Positions 18,022 through 26,888 are shown, counted from the stretch's first letter. The stretch: DNA of 64,000 bases from Gemmatimonadota bacterium (GCA_009838975.1 VXQO01000015.1:1-64000); one strand, 5' to 3'. The notes: a model not told the origin generated them from the sequence alone. Translations and numbers: made by a program.

Positions 18022-18199
18022 CCGCCGAAACGGCCCGCGCGGCCCCGGCCGTCCGGGCCGTCGAGGCGCAAGACGTTCGGGCGCGGCGACTTGCGCCGCC
18101 CCGCCGGTGCGCACGCCCGGAGCACCGGGGTGCGCATCGGCGCCCCGTGTCGTTTTCGGGGGCGGGAGCGGCCATGACCCGCGGCGCGGGAGGTGCGCA
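17957..18199. repeat. four GGTGCGCA direct repeats (iteron-like)
   Basis: Copies at 17957-17964, 18106-18113, 18129-18136 and 18192-18199. The flanking bases vary (three are followed by A or C, one by T). Their spacing is irregular, which is weaker than true iterons. They could be binding sites of the adjacent replication-relaxation-like protein; inference. Confidence 0.4.
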
Positions 18200-18201
18200 A
18201 A

Positions 18202-19134
18202 TCATCGGTAGAGGACTCCCGCGAGACGGGTCGTCCGCCAGGCGCGGGCGCGGCCCAGTCCGCCCCGCCCGGCTTGTCGGCGGGCCTCCTTCTCAAGCGC
18301 GACGCTGCGCTTCAGCGCGGCTTGCAGCCCGCCGTAGTCGTCGAGGACTTCCACGGCACCCCGGTGGATCGCTCGCTCGATCCGGGCCAGTTCGTCGGCC
18401 ACGCCGGGGTCCGCCTCGCCGCGGCCGGAGTCCTCGGACCAGCGGCCCAGCACCCGACGCGCGCGCTCCGTCTCGTCCCTCGTGCGTCCGACGGCGACGG
18501 CTTCGACGGAGTGGCCGCGCCGGGCGAGCGCGCTCCAGAGGCCCCGGTGCGCCGTCCCCCAGGACCGGACCCCGCTGACGGTGTCGTGGCCGGGTTCGGC
18601 GTATACGAACACGGCGCGGTCCGGCTCGACGGCGATGGGCAGCTTGACGGGGAAGTAGCGGCGGGTGTCGCCCGCCGCGCCCCGGTAGAGGCGGGACGGC
18701 AGGAGCCTCCGCTCGATCCCGAGCGCCTCGAACGCCGCGACCTTCTCTTCCTCGGTCGGAAGCCAGGGGAGATCCGGGTGCTCGATCACGTAGTCGAGCG
18801 AGAGCAGGCGCCGCATCAGCACCCGGGGGGACGCGGGGCGGCGGTGGCGGATGTGCTCGGCACCGAACGCCCGGTAGAGCCGCCGGGAGTAGATCCGGCA
18901 GACCCGCCCGATCCCCCGGATGCCGGGCACCGTCTCCTCGGCGGCCAGTCCCTGCGCGATCAGGGCGTGAACCATGCGGCGAGCCCGGTCGTGGTGCGTG
19001 GCCAGGAACCGCGTGGCCTGCCTCCGGGTGAACACGCCGCTGTGCAGGCACACCAGCGCGATCCACTCTGCCTTCCTGCCCGTCCAGCCGAAGCGTCCGA
19101 GCACTTTCTCGCGCCCGTCGAGATGGAGCGTCAT
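18202..19134 (-). CDS. second replication-relaxation-like winged-helix protein
   Basis: A 310-residue protein with an N-terminal winged helix (about 14-75; a helix pair around EWIALVCLHSGVFTRRQATR, then RMVHALIAQGLA and GRVCRIYSRRLYRAFG) followed by a second domain (about 100-220) with RYFPVKLPIAVEPD and a helical C-terminus with heptads. The layout is that of Replic_Relax-like proteins of ICEs rather than of known relaxases; no three-His relaxase motif is seen. Stop/start overlap with virB8 (ATGA at 19131-19134). It may be the DNA-processing protein for the adjacent structured region; unproven. Confidence 0.5.
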   Translation of the reverse strand: MTLHLDGREKVLGRFGWTGRKAEWIALVCLHSGVFTRRQATRFLATHHDRARRMVHALIAQGLAAEETVPGIRGIGRVCRIYSRRLYRAFGAEHIRHRRPASPRVLMRRLLSLDYVIEHPDLPWLPTEEEKVAAFEALGIERRLLPSRLYRGAAGDTRRYFPVKLPIAVEPDRAVFVYAEPGHDTVSGVRSWGTAHRGLWSALARRGHSVEAVAVGRTRDETERARRVLGRWSEDSGRGEADPGVADELARIERAIHRGAVEVLDDYGGLQAALKRSVALEKEARRQAGRGGLGRARAWRTTRLAGVLYR

Positions 19135-19805
19135 CGCTCTTCCCCGCCGCTGACGAGCGCCCGGTCGGCCCGGATGTATGTGACGAGGAGCCCCATCGGG
19201 TTGTGGACGACGAGTTCGTTCGGGATCGAGTCGAGGAACTCGAACCGGAGCGTGAGCGACCAGCGCTCGCGCCGCAGCTCCTGTTCACCCCGCAACTGCA
19301 CCAGATCGAAGTCCGCGGTCGCGCCGTGCGGCGGCTCGGGCGAGGGGTGGATGCGGAGCACGACCTGCTCGACTTCGATTTCGGTCCCGGCGGTTCCGGC
19401 CGCCGTGGCCGCCACCTCGGCGCCGTCCCGCTGGAACGCGGCGTTGGCGAGTTCCGTCGACAGGAACCGGAGGCTCCGGGTCCATTGCTCCTGGACCGTC
19501 GCGCGTCTGCGCGAGTGGAAGTCGTGGACGAACCGGTTGAGGAAGTATTTTGTCGTGGGATCGAGCGGATCGGCCTGCGCGGTCGCGGCCTCATAGGCCA
19601 GCGCCTCGGCGCGGCCCACCTCGTCCACCCGCACCACGATGGGCTTGGGCGGCTCCGCGCCCGCGATCCGAAGCAGCACGAAGACGCCTAGCACGATGCT
19701 CGCGGAAAGGAAGATCAGGATCGTCCGGAGCTTCCGGTTCGCCTGCACCGCCTCGCCCCAGATCTCGGCGTACTCGCGGCCCGCGTCACGGTCTCTTTTC
19801 ATCAT
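19131..19805 (-). CDS. virB8: VirB8/TrbF-like T4SS inner-membrane protein
   Basis: A 224-residue bitopic protein: a short cytoplasmic N-terminus (E-Y-A-E-I-W-G-E-A-V-Q-A-N-R), one membrane helix (about 27-47) and a periplasmic VirB8/TrbF domain with the W/Y-rich pattern and a late VTYIRADRAL. VirB8 nucleates assembly with VirB9 and VirB10. RBS AAGGAGAT precedes ATG 19805; the start has two Met codons in tandem. Fifteen bases downstream of virB6 in the same operon. Confidence 0.85.
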   Translation of the reverse strand: MMKRDRDAGREYAEIWGEAVQANRKLRTILIFLSASIVLGVFVLLRIAGAEPPKPIVVRVDEVGRAEALAYEAATAQADPLDPTTKYFLNRFVHDFHSRRRATVQEQWTRSLRFLSTELANAAFQRDGAEVAATAAGTAGTEIEVEQVVLRIHPSPEPPHGATADFDLVQLRGEQELRRERWSLTLRFEFLDSIPNELVVHNPMGLLVTYIRADRALVSGGEER

Positions 19806-19820
19806 TGGATCTCCTTCCGC

Positions 19821-20810
19821 TCAAACGGGGGGCTTGGCGGGGGCGGCCGCGCCGCCCGCTCCGCGCATGACGAGGGCCATGAACCCGGACCCGGACGAGC
19901 CGGAACCGGAGACGAGCATCGAGGCGAGTTCGCCGACCTTGAGCCCGGCCATGAGGCCGCAGGCGACCAGCGGCATGAGCACGACGGCCCAGAGCCAGAG
20001 TTCCATTGGATCGGCGGTCCCGGTGCCCATGAGGGCATCGGCGTAGGTCGTGATGTAGCCCATGCCGACGCCCATGAAGACCCGCAGCACGGCACCGGCC
20101 ACGACGCCGTAGAGCGTGTAGACCATCATGGTCCGGAACCATCCCCAGAACAGGAACGCGAGCGGCTCGAACAGGAGGAACGGGATCAGCACCGGACCCA
20201 GGAGGATCGCGATGGCGAGGGCGACCTGCGCCCAGATCACCTGCGCGTAGGTGACGCAGAAGAGCGCCAGCAGGCTCAGCACCAGCGACGCGCCCATCAC
20301 GAGCGACACGAGCGAGGAGAAGAGCACGGTGACGCCCGCCGTCACGACCGACAGGAGGTTCCCGCTCGACCACGCCGCGCCCAGGTGCGCGCCGTAGGCC
20401 TGCACGAGCGCCGTCATCTCCGAATACCCGGCCGACACCACGTCCGAGAGGAACAGGTTCTGGAGCCAGATCCCGCCCCCGGCGATCATCGCCGGGAACG
20501 TGAACCCGACGCCGGGGATCGGGACGGCGTAGTAGTGGAGCAGCGTGCGCGGGATCGCGATCCCGATCACGAGGCGCACGATCTCCCAGGGGTGGAACGT
20601 GCCGCTGAACGCGATCTTGAGACCCGTCCACGCGACCATCACCGCGGCGAGCCCGCCCCAGAGCTGGAGCCCGACGGTCTGAATGTCGGGCGCGGCCCCG
20701 CCGACGACGGAGTCGAGTACGATGTCCAGGAAGCTCTTGAAGTCCTGAAGCTGATCGGCCGGGATCTGCGTGGGGACGTTCGGGTCGATGGACTGCGGGG
20801 GCAGTTGCAT
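19821..20810 (-). CDS. virB6: VirB6/TrbL-like polytopic T4SS protein
   Basis: A 329-residue polytopic membrane protein. Five to seven strong hydrophobic segments lie between residues 50 and 310, with the TrbL/VirB6 hallmark of a large central loop (about 105-165, GIWLQNLFLSDVV) then helices with VTYAQVIWAQVALAIAILLG. VirB6 forms part of the inner-membrane channel. The N-terminal 35 residues (P-Q-S-I-D-P-N-V-P-T-Q) are polar. The Gly/Ser-rich tail (S-G-S-G-S-S-G-S-G) ends in Pro. No clear RBS; expression probably follows virB5 upstream. Confidence 0.85.
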   Translation of the reverse strand: MQLPPQSIDPNVPTQIPADQLQDFKSFLDIVLDSVVGGAAPDIQTVGLQLWGGLAAVMVAWTGLKIAFSGTFHPWEIVRLVIGIAIPRTLLHYYAVPIPGVGFTFPAMIAGGGIWLQNLFLSDVVSAGYSEMTALVQAYGAHLGAAWSSGNLLSVVTAGVTVLFSSLVSLVMGASLVLSLLALFCVTYAQVIWAQVALAIAILLGPVLIPFLLFEPLAFLFWGWFRTMMVYTLYGVVAGAVLRVFMGVGMGYITTYADALMGTGTADPMELWLWAVVLMPLVACGLMAGLKVGELASMLVSGSGSSGSGFMALVMRGAGGAAAPAKPPV

Positions 20811-20824
20811 GGCCGGGCGCGCCC

Positions 20825-21742
20825 CTACCGGTAGAACGACGGGATGCGGAACAGCAGCCCATCGCGGAGCGCGGCCCGGTTCAGCGAAGCCGCGTCCCGC
20901 ATCGTAACCGCGAGCGCGTTCGCGCGCGTCCGGCCGTCATGCCAGCGGCCGAGCCATTCGAGGTGGGCGAGTTCGGCCTGCCTGGTGCGGCTCGCCTCGC
21001 GGGCGGACTCGTGGGCGAGCACCTGGCCGAGCGCCGCGTTGATCCTCCCCTGGCTCAGCGCGGCCGCAACCTCGGCCTGCTGAAGGGCCGTGTTGGACAG
21101 GTTCCGGTTCGACGTGAGATCGCCGAACGAGCCCTGCGCGCTCTCGATGGTCCCGGCCAGCGCGGCAGCCGCATCCAGCGCCGCGTAGTCGAGCACGCGC
21201 TGCCGGTCGGCGGCCTCGCGGGCGCTGCGGTGGTTCTCCAGCGCCCGCGTCGCGGCTTGCGGCGGGAGGTTCGCAAACAGAGCCAGGATATCGGCGTCCG
21301 TCACCCGGTCGGCCGCGTTGCGGGCGGTGCGCCAGTGTCGCGTGAACGAGCGCCCGGTCCCCATCGCGCGGACTGCATCGACCGTGCCTCGCGCCGGGCC
21401 GGTGAAGTCCGAGCGCCAACCGAGTCCGTCGCGCACGAGGCCGACGGGATCGGCCGCAAGGTCGGAGAACGGCCGGAGGAGCGCGTCGATCTCGCCCTTG
21501 GCGGCGCGCTCCATGTGGTCGAGCTGGTCTTCGAGTTCCGTAAGCTGGCGGGCCATCGACCGGATCTGCGTGACCTGGTGCGAGATCTGCGTGATCTGGT
21601 TCGCGATGATCGTGGCCCGCTGGAACCAGCTCCCGAAGTCGAACTGCGCGCTCGCGGGACGGGCACCCGCGAGCAGCAGGACGGGGACGAGAAGCGCGGG
21701 GGCGAGGGTGCGGTGAAGCATGAAACAGTCCTTTCGTGTCAT
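20825..21742 (-). CDS. trbJ: VirB5/TrbJ-like T4SS protein
   Basis: A 305-residue secreted, mostly helical protein: signal peptide (to about 33, ARPASAQ) followed by the TrbJ pattern FDFGSWFQRATIIANQI, then heptad-rich QITQISHQVTQIRSMARQL. TrbJ/VirB5 proteins are minor pilus or periplasmic components. The start at 21742 overlaps the virB10 stop (ATGA), but a second ATG eight codons in (21721) has a better RBS (AAAGGAC) and a more typical signal peptide, so either is possible. Confidence 0.8.
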   Translation of the reverse strand: MTRKDCFMLHRTLAPALLVPVLLLAGARPASAQFDFGSWFQRATIIANQITQISHQVTQIRSMARQLTELEDQLDHMERAAKGEIDALLRPFSDLAADPVGLVRDGLGWRSDFTGPARGTVDAVRAMGTGRSFTRHWRTARNAADRVTDADILALFANLPPQAATRALENHRSAREAADRQRVLDYAALDAAAALAGTIESAQGSFGDLTSNRNLSNTALQQAEVAAALSQGRINAALGQVLAHESAREASRTRQAELAHLEWLGRWHDGRTRANALAVTMRDAASLNRAALRDGLLFRIPSFYR

Positions 21743-22977
21743 CGGTGTGTCGTATCGCGCGGGACGAGGACATCGGAGGTGAACCAGATGCGGAGCCGGT
21801 GGCCCGCGCGGATCGTGATCTCGGGCAGCCGGTTCAGGTACCGGTCCAGCATTGAGGTGGCGCTGCCCCCGAGCCCCTGGCCGACGCCCGCTCGGAGTCC
21901 GTAGGGCGACGCTCCGGCCAGCGTGAGACCGCTCAGCGCGCCGACCGCTCCGGCGGCGGCGAACGTCGAGAGGTAGCGCCGGTTGACTTGGTCGCGGAGC
22001 GCGCTCTCGCCCGTCTGGTTGAGGCCGGTGAACTCAAGATCCACCCAGCTTCCGTCCGGCAGCAGCAAACGGTGGAACGAGACGGCGAGGCGGCTCTGGT
22101 CGCGGTTCTGGACGGCCCGGGCCGCGCCGACGACGCGCGCGCCGCGCGGGATCAGCACCCGCTGGCGGTCGGCCGAATAGAGCGGCGCCGACACCATGGC
22201 GAGCACCGGGCCGGGGAACTCGCCCGACAACTGGGTGACCAGCACCGCCTCCAGGAACGTGCCTTCGTGGATGCGCTCCCAGCCCGGCGGATCAACCGGC
22301 CGCACCAGACGGCCGGGCTCGGATGCGCTGGACGCGGGTAGACCCGTCCGCGCCGCCGAACCGCCCAAGCCGGGCGGCAGCCCTCCGCCCGCCAGTCCGG
22401 CCGCCATCTCGGCCTCAAGGGCGGCGAGGGACTGCCCGAGGGACGCGAGCGCGCCGTCGAGTACAGCGTCGGGAGACTCGGGCGCCACGGGAGATGCCGC
22501 GGCATCCGGCGGTCCGTTCGGATCCCGGTGCGACTGCGCGACGGGGAACGAGCGGAGCGAGCGTGTTTCGCGCTCGACCTCCTCCAGCCGGAGCGCCTCG
22601 CGCAACTCGAACTCGGCGCGGCCCATGCCGGGGGCTCGGCCGCCTGCGCCGTCATTCGCCCTGGCGGACCCGGCGCCGGAGGGGGCTCCGGCCGCGCTGT
22701 CCGGCGGACTGTTGCGGGAATCGGCTGCGGCCCGTTGCGTCTCGCGCTGCGTCTCGTCGCGGATGCCCGCATCGAACGACCGGCCCTCCCGGTCGTTCAC
22801 CGCCCGCGGCTGCACCGGCGCTCCGGCGGCGGTCGCGTCTTCACCGGGACCGGCGAGCGACGACGAGAACAGCAGTCCGGCGACCAGCACGGCGATCAGG
22901 ACGACCCCCGCCTTCGTGACCATGCCGCCCGGCAGCGCGCCCTTCGGCTCCTTCACCAACCGCTTCCAGAGGCTCAT
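21739..22977 (-). CDS. virB10: VirB10/TrbI-like T4SS protein
   Basis: A 412-residue protein spanning from inner membrane to outer-membrane core complex. It has a cytoplasmic basic start, one membrane helix (about 20-43), a long low-complexity Pro/Ala/Gly linker (about 45-200) and the C-terminal TrbI/VirB10 beta-barrel-like domain (about 220-412; EGTFLEAVLVTQLSGEFPGP, RVLIPRGARVVG, GSWVDLEFTGLN). The family couples ATP use to outer-membrane gating. ATGA overlaps at both ends tie it to virB9 and virB5. Confidence 0.9.
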   Translation of the reverse strand: MSLWKRLVKEPKGALPGGMVTKAGVVLIAVLVAGLLFSSSLAGPGEDATAAGAPVQPRAVNDREGRSFDAGIRDETQRETQRAAADSRNSPPDSAAGAPSGAGSARANDGAGGRAPGMGRAEFELREALRLEEVERETRSLRSFPVAQSHRDPNGPPDAAASPVAPESPDAVLDGALASLGQSLAALEAEMAAGLAGGGLPPGLGGSAARTGLPASSASEPGRLVRPVDPPGWERIHEGTFLEAVLVTQLSGEFPGPVLAMVSAPLYSADRQRVLIPRGARVVGAARAVQNRDQSRLAVSFHRLLLPDGSWVDLEFTGLNQTGESALRDQVNRRYLSTFAAAGAVGALSGLTLAGASPYGLRAGVGQGLGGSATSMLDRYLNRLPEITIRAGHRLRIWFTSDVLVPRDTTHR

Positions 22978-23852
22978 CTCGAACCCTCCCGGGGCTCGAA
23001 CCGCCACCTGGCCCGACGGTCGCCGATCTGGAGCCACCCGTCGCCCACCACGCGATGCAGGATGTAGAGGCCGCCTCCGGCGAGCTGAACGGGGACGACC
23101 GCGGGCTCGCCGTCCCTCAGCTCGTACACCCCGAACGACTCCTCGCGACCCGAGCGGATGTAGGTGAACTTGCCGTCGTGCCACATCGCCTCGACCAGGA
23201 ACGGTCGCCGGGTGGCCGCGCGGTCAAGGCGGTACTCGAACGCAATGCGTGTGGGATACTCGGCGCGGAGCGCCTCGATCTCCGCTTCGGCTCGCCGGCG
23301 GGCCTCGACGATCCCCGCCTCGGCTTGTTCCTGTGCGCGGCGCGCGGCTTCGCCCGCCTCGGCCGCCATTTCGCGATAGGCGGCGACTTCGCTCCGGGCG
23401 ACGAACCCGGGAGCGCCGGACAGGGTCTCCCCCTCCGCTCCGGCTTCGACGCGCACGACCAGGTGGGGCGGCTTCTCCCCGTCTTCATGGACGAGGAACG
23501 AGTAGATGCGGCCGGACTCGCAGACGAGCGCCACGTTCGTCGAGGCGTCCTCGGCCAGAGGCTTCAGGTACGCGACGTTCGCCGCGCCGGTCAGGTGCCA
23601 GTACTCGGAGTCGCCGGCCACGAAGTCGAGGATCCGCTCCCCGACCGGAAGCACGATGACCGTGGTGTGGCGCACGCGCGCGCGGAGCCGGGGGATCCGC
23701 TCTTCGCCTTCCTCCGGCACGGGCACGCGCAGGTAGGCGGCATCGCCTTTGGCTTGCTGCGCGGCGGCATCACAGGGAACCACGGCCAGAAGCAGCGTCA
23801 GCAGGACTACGACGATCCCGAGCAGGATCGCTGCGGTTGGAGTTGCTTTCAT
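22974..23852 (-). CDS. virB9: VirB9/TrbG-like T4SS protein with coiled-coil insert
   Basis: A 292-residue protein: N-terminal hydrophobic signal (5-30), TrbG/VirB9 N-domain (about 50-135; TTVIVLPVGERILDFVAGD), then a highly charged helical segment (about 155-198; many Ala-Glu-Arg heptads) and the C-terminal VirB9 domain (about 200-290; RIAFEYRLD...RPFLVEAMWHDGKFTYI). VirB9 is part of the outer-membrane core. Usual VirB9 proteins have a plain linker here; the coiled coil is odd. ATG 23852 follows GAGGACGTG-type RBS; the open frame runs further but is antisense-like. Confidence 0.85.
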   Translation of the reverse strand: MKATPTAAILLGIVVVLLTLLLAVVPCDAAAQQAKGDAAYLRVPVPEEGEERIPRLRARVRHTTVIVLPVGERILDFVAGDSEYWHLTGAANVAYLKPLAEDASTNVALVCESGRIYSFLVHEDGEKPPHLVVRVEAGAEGETLSGAPGFVARSEVAAYREMAAEAGEAARRAQEQAEAGIVEARRRAEAEIEALRAEYPTRIAFEYRLDRAATRRPFLVEAMWHDGKFTYIRSGREESFGVYELRDGEPAVVPVQLAGGGLYILHRVVGDGWLQIGDRRARWRFEPREGSR

Positions 23853-23857
23853 GGTGT

Positions 23858-26299
23858 TCACGTCCTCTCGGTTGCTGGGGTGGGGTGGGTTCGGCCCGCG
23901 AGCGCTTCGAGCGCCCGGGCCAGGCCGTGCCTCGCCACGGCCTCGGCGCGCCTTTCGGCATCGAGGGGCGAGGAGGTGTAGAGCCAGTAGCTCTCGGGAT
24001 CGACTTCGAGACGGAGCACCGCCGCCTCGTCCGGGCGGCGGAGATACAGTTCGCGCTTGGGCGTCAGCGTCCGGATCCGGGCGACCTCCGACGCGTTCAG
24101 CCGGAACAGCGCCCCGGCCTCGTCCGGCAGTTCGGCGTTGGCGAGGAACACCTTGGTGGGGATCGATTCGAGAAGCGCCGAGGCGCCCGGCGTTCCCGTG
24201 ACATCGACGGTGGACTGCGTGGCGAGCACGAGCGCGGCATTCTTCTTCCGCCACGTCTTGGCCGCCTCGGCCAGATAGTTCAGCACGGCGGGGTCCTGCA
24301 TGTACCGCCACGCCTCGTCCACGACCATCAGCTTGAGCCGCGCGGTCTCGGCCGGGTCCTCGATCTCAAGCCGCATGCGTTCCAGCAGGTAGGCGAGCGC
24401 CGCCTCGCACAGGTCCGCGTGCTCGGCCGCGCCCGCCAGGTCGATCACCTGCCAGTCCCGGAACTCGATGTCCGCCACGCCCGATGGCGCGTTGTCGAAG
24501 AACGCGCCCCACGCGCCGCCCTCCGTCCAGCGGCTGAGCGCGGGCCACATCGCCGACGGCAGCGAACCGGCCAGCACGCTCAGAGTCCGGCGCTCGGTGC
24601 CGAGCGCGTAGAGGTCCTCGATCCGCGCGCGGATCTCGCTCGTGTCCGCGCCGTCGGCCTCGTACCCTCCGAGCTTCAGGAGCCGGAGCACCCAGCCGGT
24701 CAGGAACTGGAACGTCCTCGTGGTCGCGGGCAGCGCGAAGGGTGTGAGCCGGAGCGTGGGCTCCGCCTCGCCGGGCGCGAGCTCCAGATACCGGCCTCCG
24801 AGGAACCGGGTCAGCCATCGGTAGGAGCCGCCCAGGTCCAGGATCAGGATGCGCGGATCGTACTTGAGCGCCTCGACGAGCAGGAAGTTGAGCGTAAAGC
24901 TCTTGCCCGATCCCGTCGCGCCAAGGATCAGCGTGTGGCCCACGTCGCCCGCGAACAGGTCGTAGCGGTACGCCGTGCGCCACGGCGTCTCGAACACCGC
25001 CAGCGGCTCGCGGTCGAGATGCCGGCTATTCCGGTTCCCCTGGGGCGGGCCGAACACGGGCGCGAGGCACGCCGCGAGACCGGCCGACACGAACACCCTC
25101 CGCACCTGCCGCTTGCGCGGCTGGGCCGGAAGCCGGGCGAACCACGCGGGCATCTGGCCGTAGCCTTCCCGGATCACTTTCGCGTCGTGCGCGGCGAACA
25201 GGCGCCGCACGTCGCCGTCCAATCGCTCGATCTCGTCGAGTTCGCCGTGCAGCGCCACGGTCAGCGACGCCTCGCCGTAGGCCACGCCGTCGGCTTCGAG
25301 TTCGACGAGCGCCGCGCCCAGCCGGTCCGACTCGGCGGCCGCCGCGGAATCGACCATCGCCGCCGCCGTGCCCTGCGCGTCCTGCGCGTGCGCCATCATC
25401 GAGTAGCGGCGAGAGAAGTAGTGGCGCTGCGCGCTTCGGATCCGGCGCCGCGCCGCCTCCACCGTCCACGGCCGCCATTCGAGCGAGACGGTCGTCACCG
25501 CGTCCAAGCAGTACAGCTCGCGAAGGAGGTTCGCGTGCGCCTGTCCGGGCGGCGACAGGAGCGAGTACAGGATCACCGGCTCGCCGTCCAGCCGGAGATG
25601 CGACCGCTCGGCTTCAAGCTCCGACAGCGCGAGCCGCCAGTTCATGCCGCTGCCCGTCGCACCGTCCCAGAACGTGCCTGGGCGGTTGATGAGTTCGGAG
25701 AGAAGCCGGGACGCTTCCCAGGCTCCCAGCATCTCAACGGGCGTGTGCTCGGCCACGAGCGAGCGGCCCGCGTCGATCATGGCCCGGAACCGGCCCGCCG
25801 CCGCCTCGATCTCCGAGGCCAGGTAGGTGGCTGCCGTCTTGCCGCCGCGCTTCCGAAGCCGCTTGAGTCGCGAAAACGGTCCCGGCCCGGAGCCCCCGCC
25901 CGCCGGGCGGAGGCCCGGGTCGTGCGACCAGACCACGAAGGCTTCGAGCCGCTGGACGCGCCCGGCGAGGAACGCGCCTCGCTTGCGGCCCGACAGCGAC
26001 GCGATGTCCGAGCCGCCGTCGTCCGGACCCTCGGCAAGGCTGGGACGCCGGAGCGTGTGGAACTGGAGGCGCGTGTCGGAACCGAGCCCCGACAACAGCC
26101 GCTGCCAGAGCCCGAGCACGCGGTCGATCTGTTCGGGCTCGCGGCCGTCCACCGCGGCGGGCCGGATCCGCCCCGCCGCGACCAACTCGCCCGAACGGGT
26201 CAGGCAGGTTCGGCCGTCTTCCAGCCAGCCCCAGTAGGGCAACTCCTCGGCCAGCGAGCCCGCCGCCTCGTAGGCCCGGCGTTCCTCCGCGACTCTCAC
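23858..26299 (-). CDS. virB4: VirB4/TrbE-like T4SS ATPase
   Basis: An 813-residue ATPase, the largest T4SS component, acting at the inner membrane. N-terminal domain (1-430) and C-terminal RecA-like half with Walker A GATGSGKS (about 460-467), Walker B region ILILDLGGSYRW/KLMVVDEAWRYM and the late ATQS motif (ALVLATQSTVDV). I place the start at the GTG at 26299, which overlaps the virB3 stop (GTGA), rather than at the ATG at 26344 inside virB3. Length fits the family. Confidence 0.9.
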   Translation of the reverse strand: MRVAEERRAYEAAGSLAEELPYWGWLEDGRTCLTRSGELVAAGRIRPAAVDGREPEQIDRVLGLWQRLLSGLGSDTRLQFHTLRRPSLAEGPDDGGSDIASLSGRKRGAFLAGRVQRLEAFVVWSHDPGLRPAGGGSGPGPFSRLKRLRKRGGKTAATYLASEIEAAAGRFRAMIDAGRSLVAEHTPVEMLGAWEASRLLSELINRPGTFWDGATGSGMNWRLALSELEAERSHLRLDGEPVILYSLLSPPGQAHANLLRELYCLDAVTTVSLEWRPWTVEAARRRIRSAQRHYFSRRYSMMAHAQDAQGTAAAMVDSAAAAESDRLGAALVELEADGVAYGEASLTVALHGELDEIERLDGDVRRLFAAHDAKVIREGYGQMPAWFARLPAQPRKRQVRRVFVSAGLAACLAPVFGPPQGNRNSRHLDREPLAVFETPWRTAYRYDLFAGDVGHTLILGATGSGKSFTLNFLLVEALKYDPRILILDLGGSYRWLTRFLGGRYLELAPGEAEPTLRLTPFALPATTRTFQFLTGWVLRLLKLGGYEADGADTSEIRARIEDLYALGTERRTLSVLAGSLPSAMWPALSRWTEGGAWGAFFDNAPSGVADIEFRDWQVIDLAGAAEHADLCEAALAYLLERMRLEIEDPAETARLKLMVVDEAWRYMQDPAVLNYLAEAAKTWRKKNAALVLATQSTVDVTGTPGASALLESIPTKVFLANAELPDEAGALFRLNASEVARIRTLTPKRELYLRRPDEAAVLRLEVDPESYWLYTSSPLDAERRAEAVARHGLARALEALAGRTHPTPATERT

Positions 26300-26601
26300 T
26301 TCGAGTCCGTCCGGATGCGGAGATGCCACGGCTCGTCCGCCCACTTGCCCGGATCGAACCGCGCCGGATGGCGCGCCGCCGCCCGTAGCACCGCGAGCAT
26401 GGCCGGGTCCTTACGGCCCGCGAGCCAGCCCGCGCCGTAGCAACCCGCGAACACCACGCCGCCCGCCACCAGCGAGGCCGTCGCGTTCCACACCGCGACG
26501 GCGAGCGTCGCGCCCAGCAGGAACAGCCGCCGCTCCACGCCCAGCACGGTGAGCGGACGGTTCAGCGCCGCGTAACCCGCCCAGCGCCCGAGGCCCCGCA
26601 T
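26296..26601 (-). CDS. virB3: VirB3/TrbD-like T4SS protein
   Basis: A 101-residue small membrane protein with the family's N-terminal motif (YAALNRPLTVLGVERRLF), two adjacent hydrophobic segments (about 26-62) and a soluble tail with D-P-A-M-L-A-V-L-R. VirB3 helps anchor VirB4. It starts at ATG 26601, sharing a base with the stop of virB2 (TGATG). Confidence 0.82.
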   Translation of the reverse strand: MRGLGRWAGYAALNRPLTVLGVERRLFLLGATLAVAVWNATASLVAGGVVFAGCYGAGWLAGRKDPAMLAVLRAAARHPARFDPGKWADEPWHLRIRTDSK

Positions 26602-26888
26602 CAGAACAGCCAGCCGAGGAAGTTCACCGCGCCCACGGCCATCCCGATCCCGAAGATGATCCCGGCCAGCGTGCGTTTGCTCCCGCCCTCGCCGAACGCG
26701 AACATCAGCCCGCCCACCACGATCGCGATCAGCGACAGACCGCGCGCGATCGGTCCCGTGAACTGCGTCTGTAGCTCGTTCACCGCGTCCACCCACGGAC
26801 TCGTGCCCTGCGCCATCAGCGCACCGGGCGTCAGCATGAGCAGCACGGCCCACGCGGCTCCCCGCATCGTCGTCAGCAACGTTCTCAT
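26601..26888 (-). CDS. virB2: VirB2/TrbC-like pilin
   Basis: A 95-residue pre-pilin: a long signal peptide (about 1-26, ALMAQ), then two hydrophobic segments (about 45-65 and 73-93) linked by a short basic loop (GEGGSKRT). This is the T-pilus major subunit pattern. ATG 26888 overlaps the stop of the AlpA-like regulator (ATGA). Confidence 0.85.
   Translation of the reverse strand: MRTLLTTMRGAAWAVLLMLTPGALMAQGTSPWVDAVNELQTQFTGPIARGLSLIAIVVGGLMFAFGEGGSKRTLAGIIFGIGMAVGAVNFLGWLF

Larger units (their letters stand above)
17895..18201. other. 307-bp gene-free structured region upstream of virD4 (oriT/replication-origin candidate)
   Basis: No gene. It holds a perfect 15-bp inverted repeat, nested hairpins and four copies of GGTGCGCA. 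Position between a coupling-protein gene and a replication-relaxation-like gene is where transfer origins are often found. It also contains the virD4 RBS. The alternatives are a plain attenuator/terminator with hairpins or merely GC-rich spacer. Confidence 0.45.

Noticed and set aside
15927-18578. Long plus-strand open frame (about 880 codons) opposite virD4
   Set aside because: Antisense shadow of VirD4, which has clear Walker motifs.
23837-26440. Long plus-strand open frame (about 870 codons) opposite virB4
   Set aside because: Antisense shadow of VirB4.
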